From the NCBI RefSeq assembly GCF_048128805.1, contig NC_135998.1, positions 25,011,396 to 25,075,395 of the forward strand: DNA of 64,000 nt, given 5' to 3'. Under the pieces are notes generated by a model. It was not told the origin of the DNA, did not search any database, and saw only the letters and a list, made by a program, of their open reading frames with translations. Positions 35,900 through 45,998 of this stretch are shown one piece after another. The DNA comes from Centroberyx gerrardi (Eukaryota; Chordata; Actinopteri; Beryciformes; Berycidae). The position numbers and the translations under genes were made by a program. The first letter of the stretch is position 1. Every line of letters begins with the position of its first letter.

Positions 35900-36536
35900 C
35901 TGGTCAAGTTTAAAACAGCGCCCTGCGTCACTGCCCTTGAATGACGAGAAAATCACAACAGTCGATTGGACCAATGGGACATGGTGGTTGCAGTAACCTA
36001 GTCAGTCCATCACTACAGCCTCATTACTACGCTGCAGGCGGACTGAGGAGATGCGGGATGGACGTGAAGGCGTTTGAGTGGCCAAACTTTAATAATAAGA
36101 CCATCTGGTATTTGTGAAATAGTTTGGCAAGGACGACCGGGTTCTTGACTCTCTTTTTCTGGACGTACCGCTGCAAAGACTTGAAAGATTTCTCAAAAAC
36201 TTCAAATTGTCTGTGTGGGGATAACAACGCGTGTGAATTGGACTGGATCTGGTGAAAACTGGATACTTTGCAGCAACATTGAAACTCGTCTGCAGTCGTG
36301 CAACAAAACTTTCAGTTTTAATTGTTCTAGCACATTGCGAGAGTGTGTGTTGGCTCGCTATGGCCATCCTCGAGTAACTATTGCTTACTTATGGCGCCTC
36401 AGCGACTTCTAGTCAGTCACTATGACATGGGATGAAACGATGGATGTGGACTAACCTACTTTTTGACGCAGTTTAATGGAATTACTCAGATCCTTATGCT
36501 GAAGTCTGGCATTTTTGAGTTTCACTCTCCGTCGAA
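35900..36536 (+). promoter_or_regulatory. gas1: gas1 promoter and 5' UTR
   Basis: Two CCAAT boxes in opposite orientation share one base between them (ATTGG 35965-35969, CCAAT 35971-35975), forming a near palindrome about 570 bases before the ATG. CpG content rises from here into the coding exon. No clear TATA box. Several short upstream open frames precede the main ATG. The start site is inferred to lie just after the CCAAT pair. Confidence 0.45.
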
Positions 36537-37319
36537 ATGGCAAGTTTTGCCATGCTGATGGAGCGGACGAGGACATCGCTTTTGTTGTTATGCAGTGTGT
36601 TCATCATATTCATCGGTCTCTGTGTCGGATCCCCGAACCATGGTCGTCGGCTGGTCTGCTGGCAAGCCATCATGAAGTGCCACAGAGAGCCAGAGTGCCA
36701 TTACGCATATGATCAATATCTTTACGCCTGTGCGCCTGTTATCAACGGGGATCGTAAGAAGTGTCCCAGCCACTGCATATCCTCTCTCATTCAACTCAAC
36801 CTAACCGAGAGCGGGCCTGCTTTGGAGGACTGCGACTGCGCTTCAGACCCGGTGTGCAGGAGCACCAAGCGAGCCATTGAACCGTGCCTGCCCCGGACTA
36901 GCAACATGGGCTGCACCGAAGCCCGTCGCCAGTGTGAGAAAGACCTGCCATGTAGCTCAGCGATGAGGGACTATTTGTTTCACTGCCGCAAACTTTTCGG
37001 AGGGGAGCGGTGCTCGGACGGGTGTCGGAGAGTGATAGCTGGTATGCGCTCCATACCGAAAGCACAGCAGCTAGACACTTGCGTGTGTGATGGTACAGAG
37101 AGGAACATATGCGAGTACATAAAAGTCAGCATGCAAACTTTTTGTTACGATTCAAACGACAGGCTCGCGGGTAGTGGTTTTCCAGACTCTGAAGAGGATC
37201 TTGACGATGATTATTTCGACCTGGACGATAATACAATCGTGGAAAACTCAAGCGATTCCCGACCCTGTCAGACTGTACTAAATGTCGTGACCACCATCTT
37301 GGTTTTAAAATTTATCTGA
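36537..37319 (+). CDS. gas1: gas1: growth arrest-specific protein 1
   Basis: Single uninterrupted exon of 260 codons, as expected for the intronless vertebrate GAS1. The chosen ATG gives a signal peptide at once (hydrophobic LLLLCSVFIIFIGLCVG, ending near residue 32); two further Met codons follow within seven residues. Two cysteine-rich GDNF-receptor-alpha-like domains follow (about 38-115, RLVCWQAIMKCHREPECHYA; and about 120-205, CTEARRQCEKDLPCSSAMRD). Then come an acidic linker (DSEEDLDDDYFDLDD) and a C-terminal hydrophobic tail (TVLNVVTTILVLKFI) after a small-residue stretch, consistent with GPI anchoring. GAS1 is a cell-surface co-receptor that helps Patched receive Hedgehog ligand (family knowledge). 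Human GAS1 is about 345 residues, so this copy is shorter, chiefly in the linkers. Teleosts have gas1a and gas1b; which one this is cannot be told. Confidence 0.95.
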   Translation: MASFAMLMERTRTSLLLLCSVFIIFIGLCVGSPNHGRRLVCWQAIMKCHREPECHYAYDQYLYACAPVINGDRKKCPSHCISSLIQLNLTESGPALEDCDCASDPVCRSTKRAIEPCLPRTSNMGCTEARRQCEKDLPCSSAMRDYLFHCRKLFGGERCSDGCRRVIAGMRSIPKAQQLDTCVCDGTERNICEYIKVSMQTFCYDSNDRLAGSGFPDSEEDLDDDYFDLDDNTIVENSSDSRPCQTVLNVVTTILVLKFI

Positions 37320-38420
37320 AAAGCTGTTTCGAGGACAAAGCAAAGAAACAGTCATGGGCTTTGGTGTTGGCCTGTCCTTAAAATAAACTTGAGGACTGAA
37401 TTAACAGCCACAATCACGACACCTCACCCCACTTGGACTCTACTCTCTGCTTTGTTGTTATTAATAATAGAGCTTATGTCATTCTGGTCATGGAAATAAC
37501 ATTCATTTGACTATTAAGTGTTAGACGGCATTTGGTCAATTTAAGTCTACATACTAAACTTTGGGTTAGATTTGCACAAATCCGTTAAAATAATTTGGCA
37601 GGACATAGGCTGTCTGTTAATTAGTAGCCTATCATGCAAATGACATTAGTCTGGTTGGATCAGTCTGAGTATAGGCTATTCAAGTTATATTCCACATTTC
37701 ACATTCAAATAGTGAGTCAGTCTGATAAATTTGAAGGAGCTTATTTTTGTATGTCAGCTATATAAAGGTAAATTGTACAGTATATTGTATAAAATGTTTT
37801 TGTTTTTTTTCCAAATATTTGTTTATCGATGCTAAGAGATTTGCACTGTAGAGGAATAGGTAAAGCCTCACTATCTTTAGTGTATTATGTGACCACAGAA
37901 TAAGGAAAATATGTTTTCTCTAAAAGTGCCTAAGAGTCTTTATATTTGTTTTACACCACCATTATGTGACCATATTAGAAGCAGGCTGTTACAGCGGGGC
38001 AGCTTTCTTTTGACAGCTGCACCAAGACTTTCTCCACAAACCCTTCATTAAAAACCAAAGTTGATGTAAGCCACTGAAATTTGTCTAAACCCTAGGGCAA
38101 ATAAGGCATCTGAAAAGAAAAGCTCCTAGATTGATACTTGTGACCTTGTAAACATAAATGTTTGTATAAGGTATAAACTGTTAATTCCTCAGAACTGTTC
38201 AAACACAAGAAAGAAAGAGCCCTCCCTGCGGGGACTGCAGCACAAATGGAGCCAAGAAGGGTTTGGTCCGTTTATTTATCCTCGCCCCATGTGTTTGTTA
38301 GAAGTCTTCGCACAGACACACAGAGAAAAGAAGTGTTTGGGTGAATGGAGATATTAAGTGGCCATTACAAACACACTCCTCTGAATGTATGCACATTAAA
38401 TAAATAAGAGTTTCAAAATG
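37320..38420 (+). other. gas1: gas1 3' UTR with alternative polyA signals
   Basis: AATAAA occurs at 37382-37387, only 63 bases past the stop, and again within TTAAATAAATAAG near 38398-38410. Between them the DNA is AT-rich with an octamer ATGCAAAT (37634-37641). A short and a long 3' UTR are both possible. Which is used is not visible. Confidence 0.4.
38215..38400. promoter_or_regulatory. Candidate conserved non-coding block 1 downstream of gas1
   Basis: A complex-sequence island (CCTGCGGGGACTGCAGC, GGTTTGGTCCGTTTATTTAT, CCATGTGTTTGTTAGAAG) in AT-rich surroundings. The words GTTTATTTA and TGTTTGTT look like forkhead sites. It may be the distal 3' UTR of gas1 or an enhancer. Confidence 0.25.
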
Positions 38421-39431
38421 ATTTTCGGTGAGATGGTGTGGCTCTGTTTTGAACTTTTATCTATCTCATGTTTTTTTGAAAGATTGAGTCTGTGCAGATT
38501 AAAGAAGTGCAAGGCAATATTTAATTTTCACTTAAGTACTTAAAATCTATTATCTGTGGTTAATTGAAGCTATTCTTGTTATTCTGTTTCTATACAAACA
38601 AGAGAAAAAACAGAAAAAAAAATGTATGGGAAAATATGCCTTTTATTTCAAATGTGCTGAGTTACCATGCCTAGTGACACTAAGGCCAGTACTACAGCTT
38701 TGCCTCTCCTAAGAAAATCTGCTGGATCAAGACTGCCAAAGTGATACAGCAGGTCAGTAGAGATGATCAAGTGACCATCAGATGGTTCTGGGACCAAATC
38801 CAGAGCAGAGAAACTTTAAAACTTAAGCCATTTCACATTAACATGTTTTTTGGACCTCAAGTGTGTAGGATGGGCATACATTTTGCATTCAGATGTTTCC
38901 TTATCATTCCTTTTTATTTGTGATAGTGACAGATAGAACCATGCATGTAATACCTCTTAAAAAGGGCCAACATCCAAAATGGTTCTTCTCCAATCACAGC
39001 TCTCCTGTAGGGAAAAACCAAAGAAGCTCTATTTGGAATCTACCCAGATTAGATGCATTAATGATCCATGAGAGGCAGGGCTTTACAATGTTTTCAGAAC
39101 AGCTAGGAGGCAGAGTTTTACCTGTTCTAAAATCTCTGTAAAGCATTGCATCAGGTGGCATATTGCTTTTATAAAACGATAATAACTAAATGTTTATCTT
39201 CCACCAAGCAATACAGTTCTTGAACAGTGGCTAAACTAAATGGTTGCTAAGTAAAAACATAAGTAACAGTATAAGCGGTGATTTCCAGTTAGTGCATTCA
39301 TATTTAAATTAACTGTTAGGCAGATGTGCTTTTATTGGATATTTTACAACAGCTTTGAACATGTCTCAATCAGAGGTGCAGACCAGAACTGTTGATTATA
39401 TAATACAGTTCATATCACTAATAACAAGAAT

Positions 39432-39444
39432 GTTTGTGTGTGTG

Positions 39445-39480
<36 letters not shown>
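39432..39480. repeat. (GT)n microsatellite
   Basis: About 49 bases of GT with one AGG interruption. Confidence 0.95.
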
Positions 39481-39481
<1 letters not shown>

Positions 39482-39539
39482 ATGTGTCTGTTTACATGCT
39501 TGTGCCTAGCTGTGTTATGAGTCATTCAGCTCTTAACAC

Positions 39540-39830
39540 TTAAAAAAGAGCTGGTGTACGCTCCTTCACTCGTGATAATGGGGCTTGAAACCACTGACGG
39601 CAGCCATGGTGTTTCTCAAGCGAAGGAGATGTATAGCCCTCCAGCCCATTGATTGGAGGAGAAGTCGAGTGGCACCTCTGTCATGGAAATGCAAAATACA
39701 CAATGGTGGAGCGGCACAATGTGGGGGCACTTCATTCACTCTGTGTCCCTGTCACTACTTTAGGGAGTGGGGGAGCATGAGAAGACAACTGTCCCAGAGG
39801 AAGACAGAGGGAGTTACGTGAGAAAGTTCA
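39540..39830. promoter_or_regulatory. Candidate conserved non-coding block 2 downstream of gas1
   Basis: A GC-balanced block with GAAATGCAAAATACACAATG (39687-39706): an octamer-like POU word followed by the SOX core ACAATG. GCCCATTGATTGG (39643-39655) adds a second SOX/CCAAT-like word. No coding frame resembles a known protein. Confidence 0.3.
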
Positions 39831-40289
39831 GTCTCAGCTTGTTCCAACTGCCACTTTCTTCTCAGTTGATTTAGAAAATAAAAGAGTTAGTGAGTGTCCA
39901 AACTAACTGAGATATGTTTTTCTCTGAGTCCATATTGCTGTTAGTATCATTTCTCAACACTAGCGTTGGGTGTTACATTCACCATCAAAACAACTGGTAA
40001 TCTGTATAACAGTTAGTTCTCTAATCATGGATTGTTAATGGCTAAAAAGCACTCCAAGTATGTTTGTAGACAGGATTCAAACACATGCCTTCTCTCTCTG
40101 AAGTGTAATATTTGGTGTTTATATATCACAGTGCAACACCTTTTCTGTAGCACTCATTCTTCACTCAATTATGAAATAAATAAGCTAAAGCTAAGGGCCA
40201 ATAAATGAGCTTTGAACAGTCCAAAATATAAGTTATAGATATTAGGGCTTCCCATGGCAGTGAATGTAAAAAAAAAAAAAAAAAAAGTG

Positions 40290-40610
40290 ATGTGTCGAAT
40301 GCATTTATGGGCCTTTGTTATGAGACGCAAAAGAAAGCACTGCCACTTTAAGAGAGCAGGCCCCTGCTCCAGCCATTAATAATTGTAATGCCTCTTTATT
40401 ATTGTTGAGGATAATGAAGGGATGAGAGTCATATGGGGGCCCCAGACCATACTTTGCCCTGAAATGTTTTCAATTAACTTTTGGCACCGGAGGAAAATAG
40501 GAAAGTTATTTTTTCCCATGCGGAAACAGAAAAGAGTCAACAGGGGCTTTTGCTGCAGGGACCAGAACCTCATTAAAATTGCCTCATCATAACTCAAACT
40601 GCTGCCTGGC
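40290..40610. promoter_or_regulatory. Candidate conserved non-coding block 3 downstream of gas1
   Basis: A 320-base complex block with homeodomain-like cores (CCATTAATAATTGTAATG, TTTTCAATTAAC, CCTCATTAAAATTGCC) and few repeats. This clustering is typical of developmental enhancers flanking regulators such as gas1. There is no open frame of note. A poly-A run (40269-40286) marks its left edge. Confidence 0.35.
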
Positions 40611-41889
40611 CAACCGCCCCTCTGCCCCACCCCCACCTCTTCATCCTCTAGGTTACTCCAAGCAAAAGCATACTGGTAGTCTTACTTTATGTAGATTGTC
40701 CAGCCAATATTCACTCAGGACAGTGATGTTAAAGGTTATATGTAATTTTTTTTTAAAGTCTTAAGTTGATCTCTTTAAAGCTAACTGGATACTGGTGTAT
40801 TGTGTAGTATAGTATTCAGTATTCATTGGCCATTATGTCAATGTATAAAAAAATATTCTAGGATCTGTATTACAACTTTAACTTTTGAGAGGAGAACATG
40901 ATTTGGGTCTATTTTGCAATTCAATTTGTTTTCATTGGTCCTCAATAGATTAGCAACAGCAGCAATGAAATCACTCCCTCCCTTTAAGCCCCAGTGGAAC
41001 TTGCAAAAAAGTTTTTAAAATTCCTCTGCTGACTGATTCGCCTATTTTGAAACTCCCAGAACTTTAAAAAAAAAAAAGAAAAAAAAAGGGAAACGTTTCT
41101 AATCCAGTTATATTTATGTTTGCATCATGTGAACCCAAAGAGAGATGGAGTGAAAAGGGTGAAAAAGAAAAAGAGGGTAAAGCAACATTTAAGTCTCAAA
41201 GAAAAGTTTGATTCTATACACCTGTGTAACGACTGATCCCGAGTTGGAAACCTTATATCTGTTGAAATTAAAGCCGCGGCAGAAGGAAGGAAGGAAAACA
41301 GGAAGACGACCGCACTTAGCCCGTCTCTTTCCTCCCTTCACTACCCACCGAACCAGCGGCAGTGAGCGACAGCTGACTGGCAACACAGAGTGAAGCTCTC
41401 CTGCTCCACAGTTAGTCTCAATTGGTCAGATGCCTGAGCCACAAAATGTACTTTGAAAGCAAATATAGTGATAATATAGCTATGGCACTATCTACATCGC
41501 AGAGATTCTGACATATTATCTTATTCTTTCATGTTCATCCAATATGGGGATTACTTTTGCTGAATTCAAACAAGATGTCAACTCATAATTAAGCACATTA
41601 CTTTTTGTTTGGTTAATACACCATACTAAATTGCTGAAACATTTTTAACCACTACTAACAACACACCATTAGACTTGAGCTGCAACTCAATTTTGACTAA
41701 AAATAAACAAACTCACCCATAGCCAAGTGGAATGAATAAACCTTAGTGGGCCACAAAAGTTGGGGGTGCATTGGAGGAAGGCGGTACCCTCGGCATTAGG
41801 AGAGGTGAGAAAGGTTTAGAGTGGGGGAGGGGTTGATTTATGATTGAGGGCCAAGGGGGGAAGGGTTGGGGGGTGCTGGATTGGGTTGA

Positions 41890-42455
41890 ATGTTGTGCAT
41901 TTCAGGCCTCTCTGAATAATGATAACGATGCAGATACAGAGAGGTAATATTCAATCAACCAATCAGATAACTTTTCCCTATGTGGGATACGGCTGGATAT
42001 AGGAATCCTCCATGGGGCACCTCCTGTGTTTCCCTCCTGCGGCCCAGCCAAAGAGCAATGGTGCGAATTTTTCACGGGGGCGAGGGAAGCCTAGGAAGAA
42101 CAGGAGGAGGGGGGAACACAAAACATTGCTGACAAGGGGCATAACTTCATTTCCACGGTGCTGGGACAGCTGTGCGGAGTAATCTGCCGTAGCAACCCTC
42201 TAAAACATCAATGCCTTTAGTGACCCGGGGAAGTGGGGAGGGGGCGACTCCAACCGCGTCCAGACATTTAGAAGAAAGAGGGGGCTCCTTTCACACCATT
42301 CAGGGGCCTGTGTTAAAGAAATATCCCTTACCTCTTCTTCTCTGAAAGCGAGGGCTATGTGTTTATGAGATGAGACAGCAATGGCTCGCATTTTGAAAGC
42401 GAACTTAGAATTCATTTTCCTGTACCTTGTGATCAATGAGTTGGAAATGCAAATC
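41890..42455. promoter_or_regulatory. Candidate conserved non-coding block 4 downstream of gas1
   Basis: This is the longest enhancer-like island in the window: complex, GC-balanced, gene-free. Visible words include CAATCAACCAATCAGATAAC (CCAAT plus GATA), GGGACAGCTGTGCGG (E-box CAGCTG), GTCATTT-type and TTTATGAG homeobox-like elements, and GGAAATGCAAATC (42445-42457, a perfect octamer). Confidence 0.35.
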
Positions 42456-42984
42456 TGCAAAGTAAAGAATTTTGAGTTTGGAGTAAAAATTTTGTGAAGT
42501 TACATGAACTGAATTTTTCTTCATCAACCTTTTTTTTCCTAAAGAGTTGTTTGATGAGCTTTAAAAATCATCTAAAATATTTTTGTTTCTGCAAGGAGGA
42601 AATCATTGATGCAGGATATAATTTATACATTTGTCTGCGGTTAAAAAAAATGCATATATTTGTATGATTTTTTGTGATTTCAGCTGATTTCCCACTGAAT
42701 ATCAAGGCCATGCTACCATTAAATGTGTCTAAAATGGCAAATGTGGTATTCCCATTTGTAAAACCATTTCTTATGTGCCAATGTCATCACATTCTCAAAT
42801 ATAGTTTGAAAGTCGTCTTCCAGGTTTCACATGTTCATTGGTCACTCAGTTTATAGATTAAATAAGAAAACATGAGCAAACAGAGATCTGGGCAGTCTAT
42901 CGATGAAGAGGGGTTCATCATTTTGTGCTAACCGTTATGTTGAAGGGTGCAGGAAGAACAAAACATTTTAGCCTAAGATAATGG

Positions 42985-43195
42985 GTCGAGGCTGGGTTGC
43001 TGTCCAGAGTGAATGGGGTCTCCTCGGAGCTCAATGGGGTCCCCAAGCTTTACTTCATTATCCTGACATCCTGAAGGCCAGGGGCCACCACCCCCAGTGG
43101 CTAGTTCTTAGGTATGCATTCATCACAACAACCCCCCCTCCCCCCTCAATCTTTTGGACTTTAATGCCTCTCTCTTTATTTAAGTGATGAGAGGG
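42985..43195. promoter_or_regulatory. Candidate conserved non-coding block 5 downstream of gas1
   Basis: A short complex island (CCAAGCTTTACTTCATTATC, CAGGGGCCACCACCCCCAG, CTTTGGACTTTAATGC-like words) bounded by a C-run on the right and AT-rich DNA on the left. The evidence is composition and motif texture only. Confidence 0.2.
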
Positions 43196-43607
43196 AGGTG
43201 TTATACCCAGAAAACAAACTATCGCACTATTTGAGAGAGGCAGAGAGAGAAAGACAGGGGGGAAAGGGAGATAGACAGATGGAGAGAGAGAGAGAGTTGT
43301 TAAGATAGTTGTGAGATCAGAGGGAGCAGTGGGTCAGTTTAAAGTTACAAGTTCAAGAAGTTGATACGAAATAGGAAACAGATAAATGGCGAGTGTACTT
43401 GATGAAATCACGTTCAGTTCCAACTCTGCATTAGTGGCATGTACACAAATAGGATCCAATCAATGCATGACCACCTGCCAGATTACCCTCCATCAAATAA
43501 AGTGCACATTTTGAGCATACATTTCTTTTGTTTGAATTTAACTATCACCAAAAACAACATTCAGTAAGCTTGTTTTCTGAGTTAATGTTTTTTTTAATTA
43601 TTATTTT

Positions 43608-43736
43608 TGCCTTTATTGATAGTGGACAGTGGAGGAAGACAGGATAGATTGGGGGGGAGAGAGAGGGTGATGACAAAGGTCCCAAGCTGGATTTGAACCT
43701 ATATGCACCTTAGCCAACTGAACCACCAGGACACCT
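43608..43736 (-). mobile_element. tRNA-derived SINE
   Basis: Read on the minus strand: GTCCTGGTGGTTCAGTTGGC (A box, 43709-43727 region), then GGTTCAAATCC (B box, 43689-43699), then CAGCTTGGGACCTTTGTCAT and CTCTCTCTCC, ending with CTATCAATAAAGGCA. This is the layout of a widespread fish tRNA SINE. The A-to-B spacing is shortened by an internal deletion, so it is probably an inactive copy. Confidence 0.8.
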
Positions 43737-44689
43737 GAGTGGATTTTTTTTAAGCATTTACTGAAGCTCTTAGAAGTGACCCTTCCTCACCTATTCCCTG
43801 CTACCTATTCTTGTCTAGTCCATATGTTAGTTCTCAGTTCACAGAGAAATCTAGTCATTCAATACTGGCAGAAAACAATGCTGCTGTTAGCTGTTAGTAT
43901 GTGGTTTGTGGCCTTCTTGAAGTATTTTATTATTATTATATTATTTATTTGAGGCTATCTTTGGGCTCAATAATTAGCCACCGCAGTGCTTTGCTCAGTC
44001 CACTGTTTTAAACATGGCATTGCTATAGGCTTGAACACAAGTGAGAAAAAAGTAATTAAGTAAGAAAAAATTTGACTTTTAAAATAGGCACAGGGGGAGT
44101 ATTTCTTTTTGTTGACTGAGCAACTTCCTCTGCATAGGGCTGTGCATGTCCCTGATTATTGTATTTAAATGCTGTGGCAGTACTTACACGGCTTAAACAC
44201 TCTCCGCCGTCTCACTCTCACTGTTTGCTTTACAAGGTTGGCTCGGGCACGAGGATCTCCAGTCATGCCTGCAGTGTTGACGCTAAATGACTCAATTTAA
44301 ATCCAAGAGCAAACAGGGAAATCAAAGCCAGTTGAACTAAGCAAATATCACAGTTCATCCTCAGCCTTTTTCCCATTGTGAGAGCTAATCCACAAGCATT
44401 AAAGCAATAGCCCAATGGTAATAATTTTGTGAACAGAGGACAGAGTAGTATGTGCAAAGAGTAGGAAAAAGAAAATTAAGCAGCTTCACTATTTGACACA
44501 AAAAGAGAAAAGAGGGAAAAAAAAGAAAACAGTAAAAAAAAAGAAAAAAAAAGACAGGTGTTATAAATCGTGGCTTTGGCCTTTTTATCAACTTTTTTTT
44601 CATGGACTTTAGGACACTCAGTCACCATATTTCACAGTTTAATTAGGAATTTGTTTCTTGACATGTCTATCTAAGACTCACATATATAA

Positions 44690-44768
44690 GAATTTTCACC
44701 AGAGGGGTGAAAAGGACACTTTAACAGACACACTGCCTGTTGTGGGGATCGAACCTGTGACCTCTCGG
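44690..44768 (-). mobile_element. Truncated tRNA-derived SINE
   Basis: On the minus strand the segment reads ACCGAGAGGTCACAGGTTCG then ATCCCCAC, a clear B box (44745-44755), followed by GTGTGTCTGTTAAAGTGTCC, resembling the GTGTCCTTGAGCAAGACACT tail of fish SINEs. The A-box half is missing: the sequence is interrupted by the inverted repeat at 44769. Confidence 0.6.
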
Positions 44769-44842
44769 TTATAGGATATCTAAAGAAAATAGAATACACA
44801 TATTTCTATATGTGTATTCTATTTTCTTTAGATATCCTATAA
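44769..44842. repeat. Perfect 35-bp inverted repeat with 4-base loop
   Basis: 44769-44803 and 44808-44842 are exact reverse complements of each other, separated only by TTCT. The arms are AT-rich and begin TTATAGGATATCTAAAG. It can form a 35-bp cruciform or RNA hairpin. It sits at the broken edge of a SINE. Confidence 0.95.
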
Positions 44843-45885
44843 TCCTATGTGTCGTCTGTTAATCTTCAACACCTTAATCTCCGATTAATGTCTTCCTCCA
44901 CCAGCTGTCTCTGGTGTCCTGTGTGTCAGTTCTCTCTCCATCCAGTCCTCGCAGACCGCCTCTGCTCATCTGGTTCTCATTTCCACAGCACAGCCGGCTG
45001 GAATGTGGCCATGTTTTTAAAGATGAGTTATTAGCACATTAATGCATACTTTATCCAACACTATTTTAAGTGAACCAAAGTGGAAATGTATATGTGTGTA
45101 TGTATGTATGTATATAAGTATTGTTCATTATTGAATAGGACATGGACTCTTGTTTTTCTGTACATGCTGTGGGGTGTAAAATTAACTCAATTAGAGAATT
45201 GGCTGTTACACCTTACATATAACTTGTTTTATTGTATCATTAGTTTGTATCATAGCAACCATTATATAGCTACAGGAATTGAATTGAAAAAAAATAGAAG
45301 GGCTCAGGCATTTACATTAACACTGGTAGTAATATAGTGCAAATATAAGATTGTATCTAACATTACTGGTGGAGGCATAATGCACATATAAAAGTGTATC
45401 TAGTGATGAACTATAGTAGAGACTAATTCCAGAGTATAGTGCCCCTTGTGGCAACACAGTTACATTAAGGTTGAAGGCCTTTCAAGGATTGACAGCTGAA
45501 CATGTGCTTCATAACTTGTTTTGGAGCTGTTATTTATTTGTTAAGTTTGTTCATTTGTAAACATTGTACGAAAAAGAACCATGTATTGGGGTATAGTGGA
45601 TTCTTAAAGTTGCACAGAGATTATTTTCCATCACTAAATCCTAGCCTCCAAGACCCTATGCTACATACCTGATATACTCAAATGAATTCCACATTACAGT
45701 TTTAAATAACAAAAAAATAGAAATCTTATCACATGAAAAAACAGCTGTAGTTTTATGAATTGCATTATTCACTACTGACCTCCAGATGGCCCTATTCTCT
45801 GTATTTATACTGTATATGCCATAGCAAATTTGGGCATGACTCCAAGTCTTTTTAGATTTTTATCTCTGTATTGGACACAGACAAG

Positions 45886-45929
45886 GCGTGTGTATGTGTA
45901 TGTGTATGTGTATGTGTGTGTGTGTGTGT

Positions 45930-45968
<39 letters not shown>
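45886..45968. repeat. (GTGTAT)n(GT)n(GA)n compound microsatellite
   Basis: TATGTG units followed by GT then GA repeats, just beyond the c9 stop codon. If transcribed it would be in the c9 3' UTR. Confidence 0.95.
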
Positions 45969-45998
45969 GCTGTGTGTGTTAAATGGATGTCTATCTGC

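Larger units (their letters stand above)
31700..35900. other. Upstream flank of gas1
   Basis: Apart from the candidate block and microsatellite listed, no gene was recognised. Long A/T tracts at 35600-35660 and repeated AATAGGAAAT/ATTTCCTATT words at 34935-34950 and 35680-35835 stand out as diverged short repeats. Confidence 0.45.
43740..45880. other. Intergenic DNA between gas1 and c9
   Basis: Apart from the SINE and inverted repeat, only AT-rich DNA with A-rich tracts was seen (44510-44560). No gene recognised. TATTTATT at 45531-45538 gives AATAAA on the minus strand and may be a c9 polyA signal about 460 bases past its stop. Confidence 0.4.

Noticed and set aside
36588-36794. Antisense frame opposite gas1
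   Set aside because: Shadow of the gas1 coding exon.
43689-43727. A possible functional tRNA gene (A and B boxes present)
   Set aside because: The spacing and flanks match a SINE with a tail ending in AATAAAGGCA, and no cloverleaf with an acceptor stem can be drawn.
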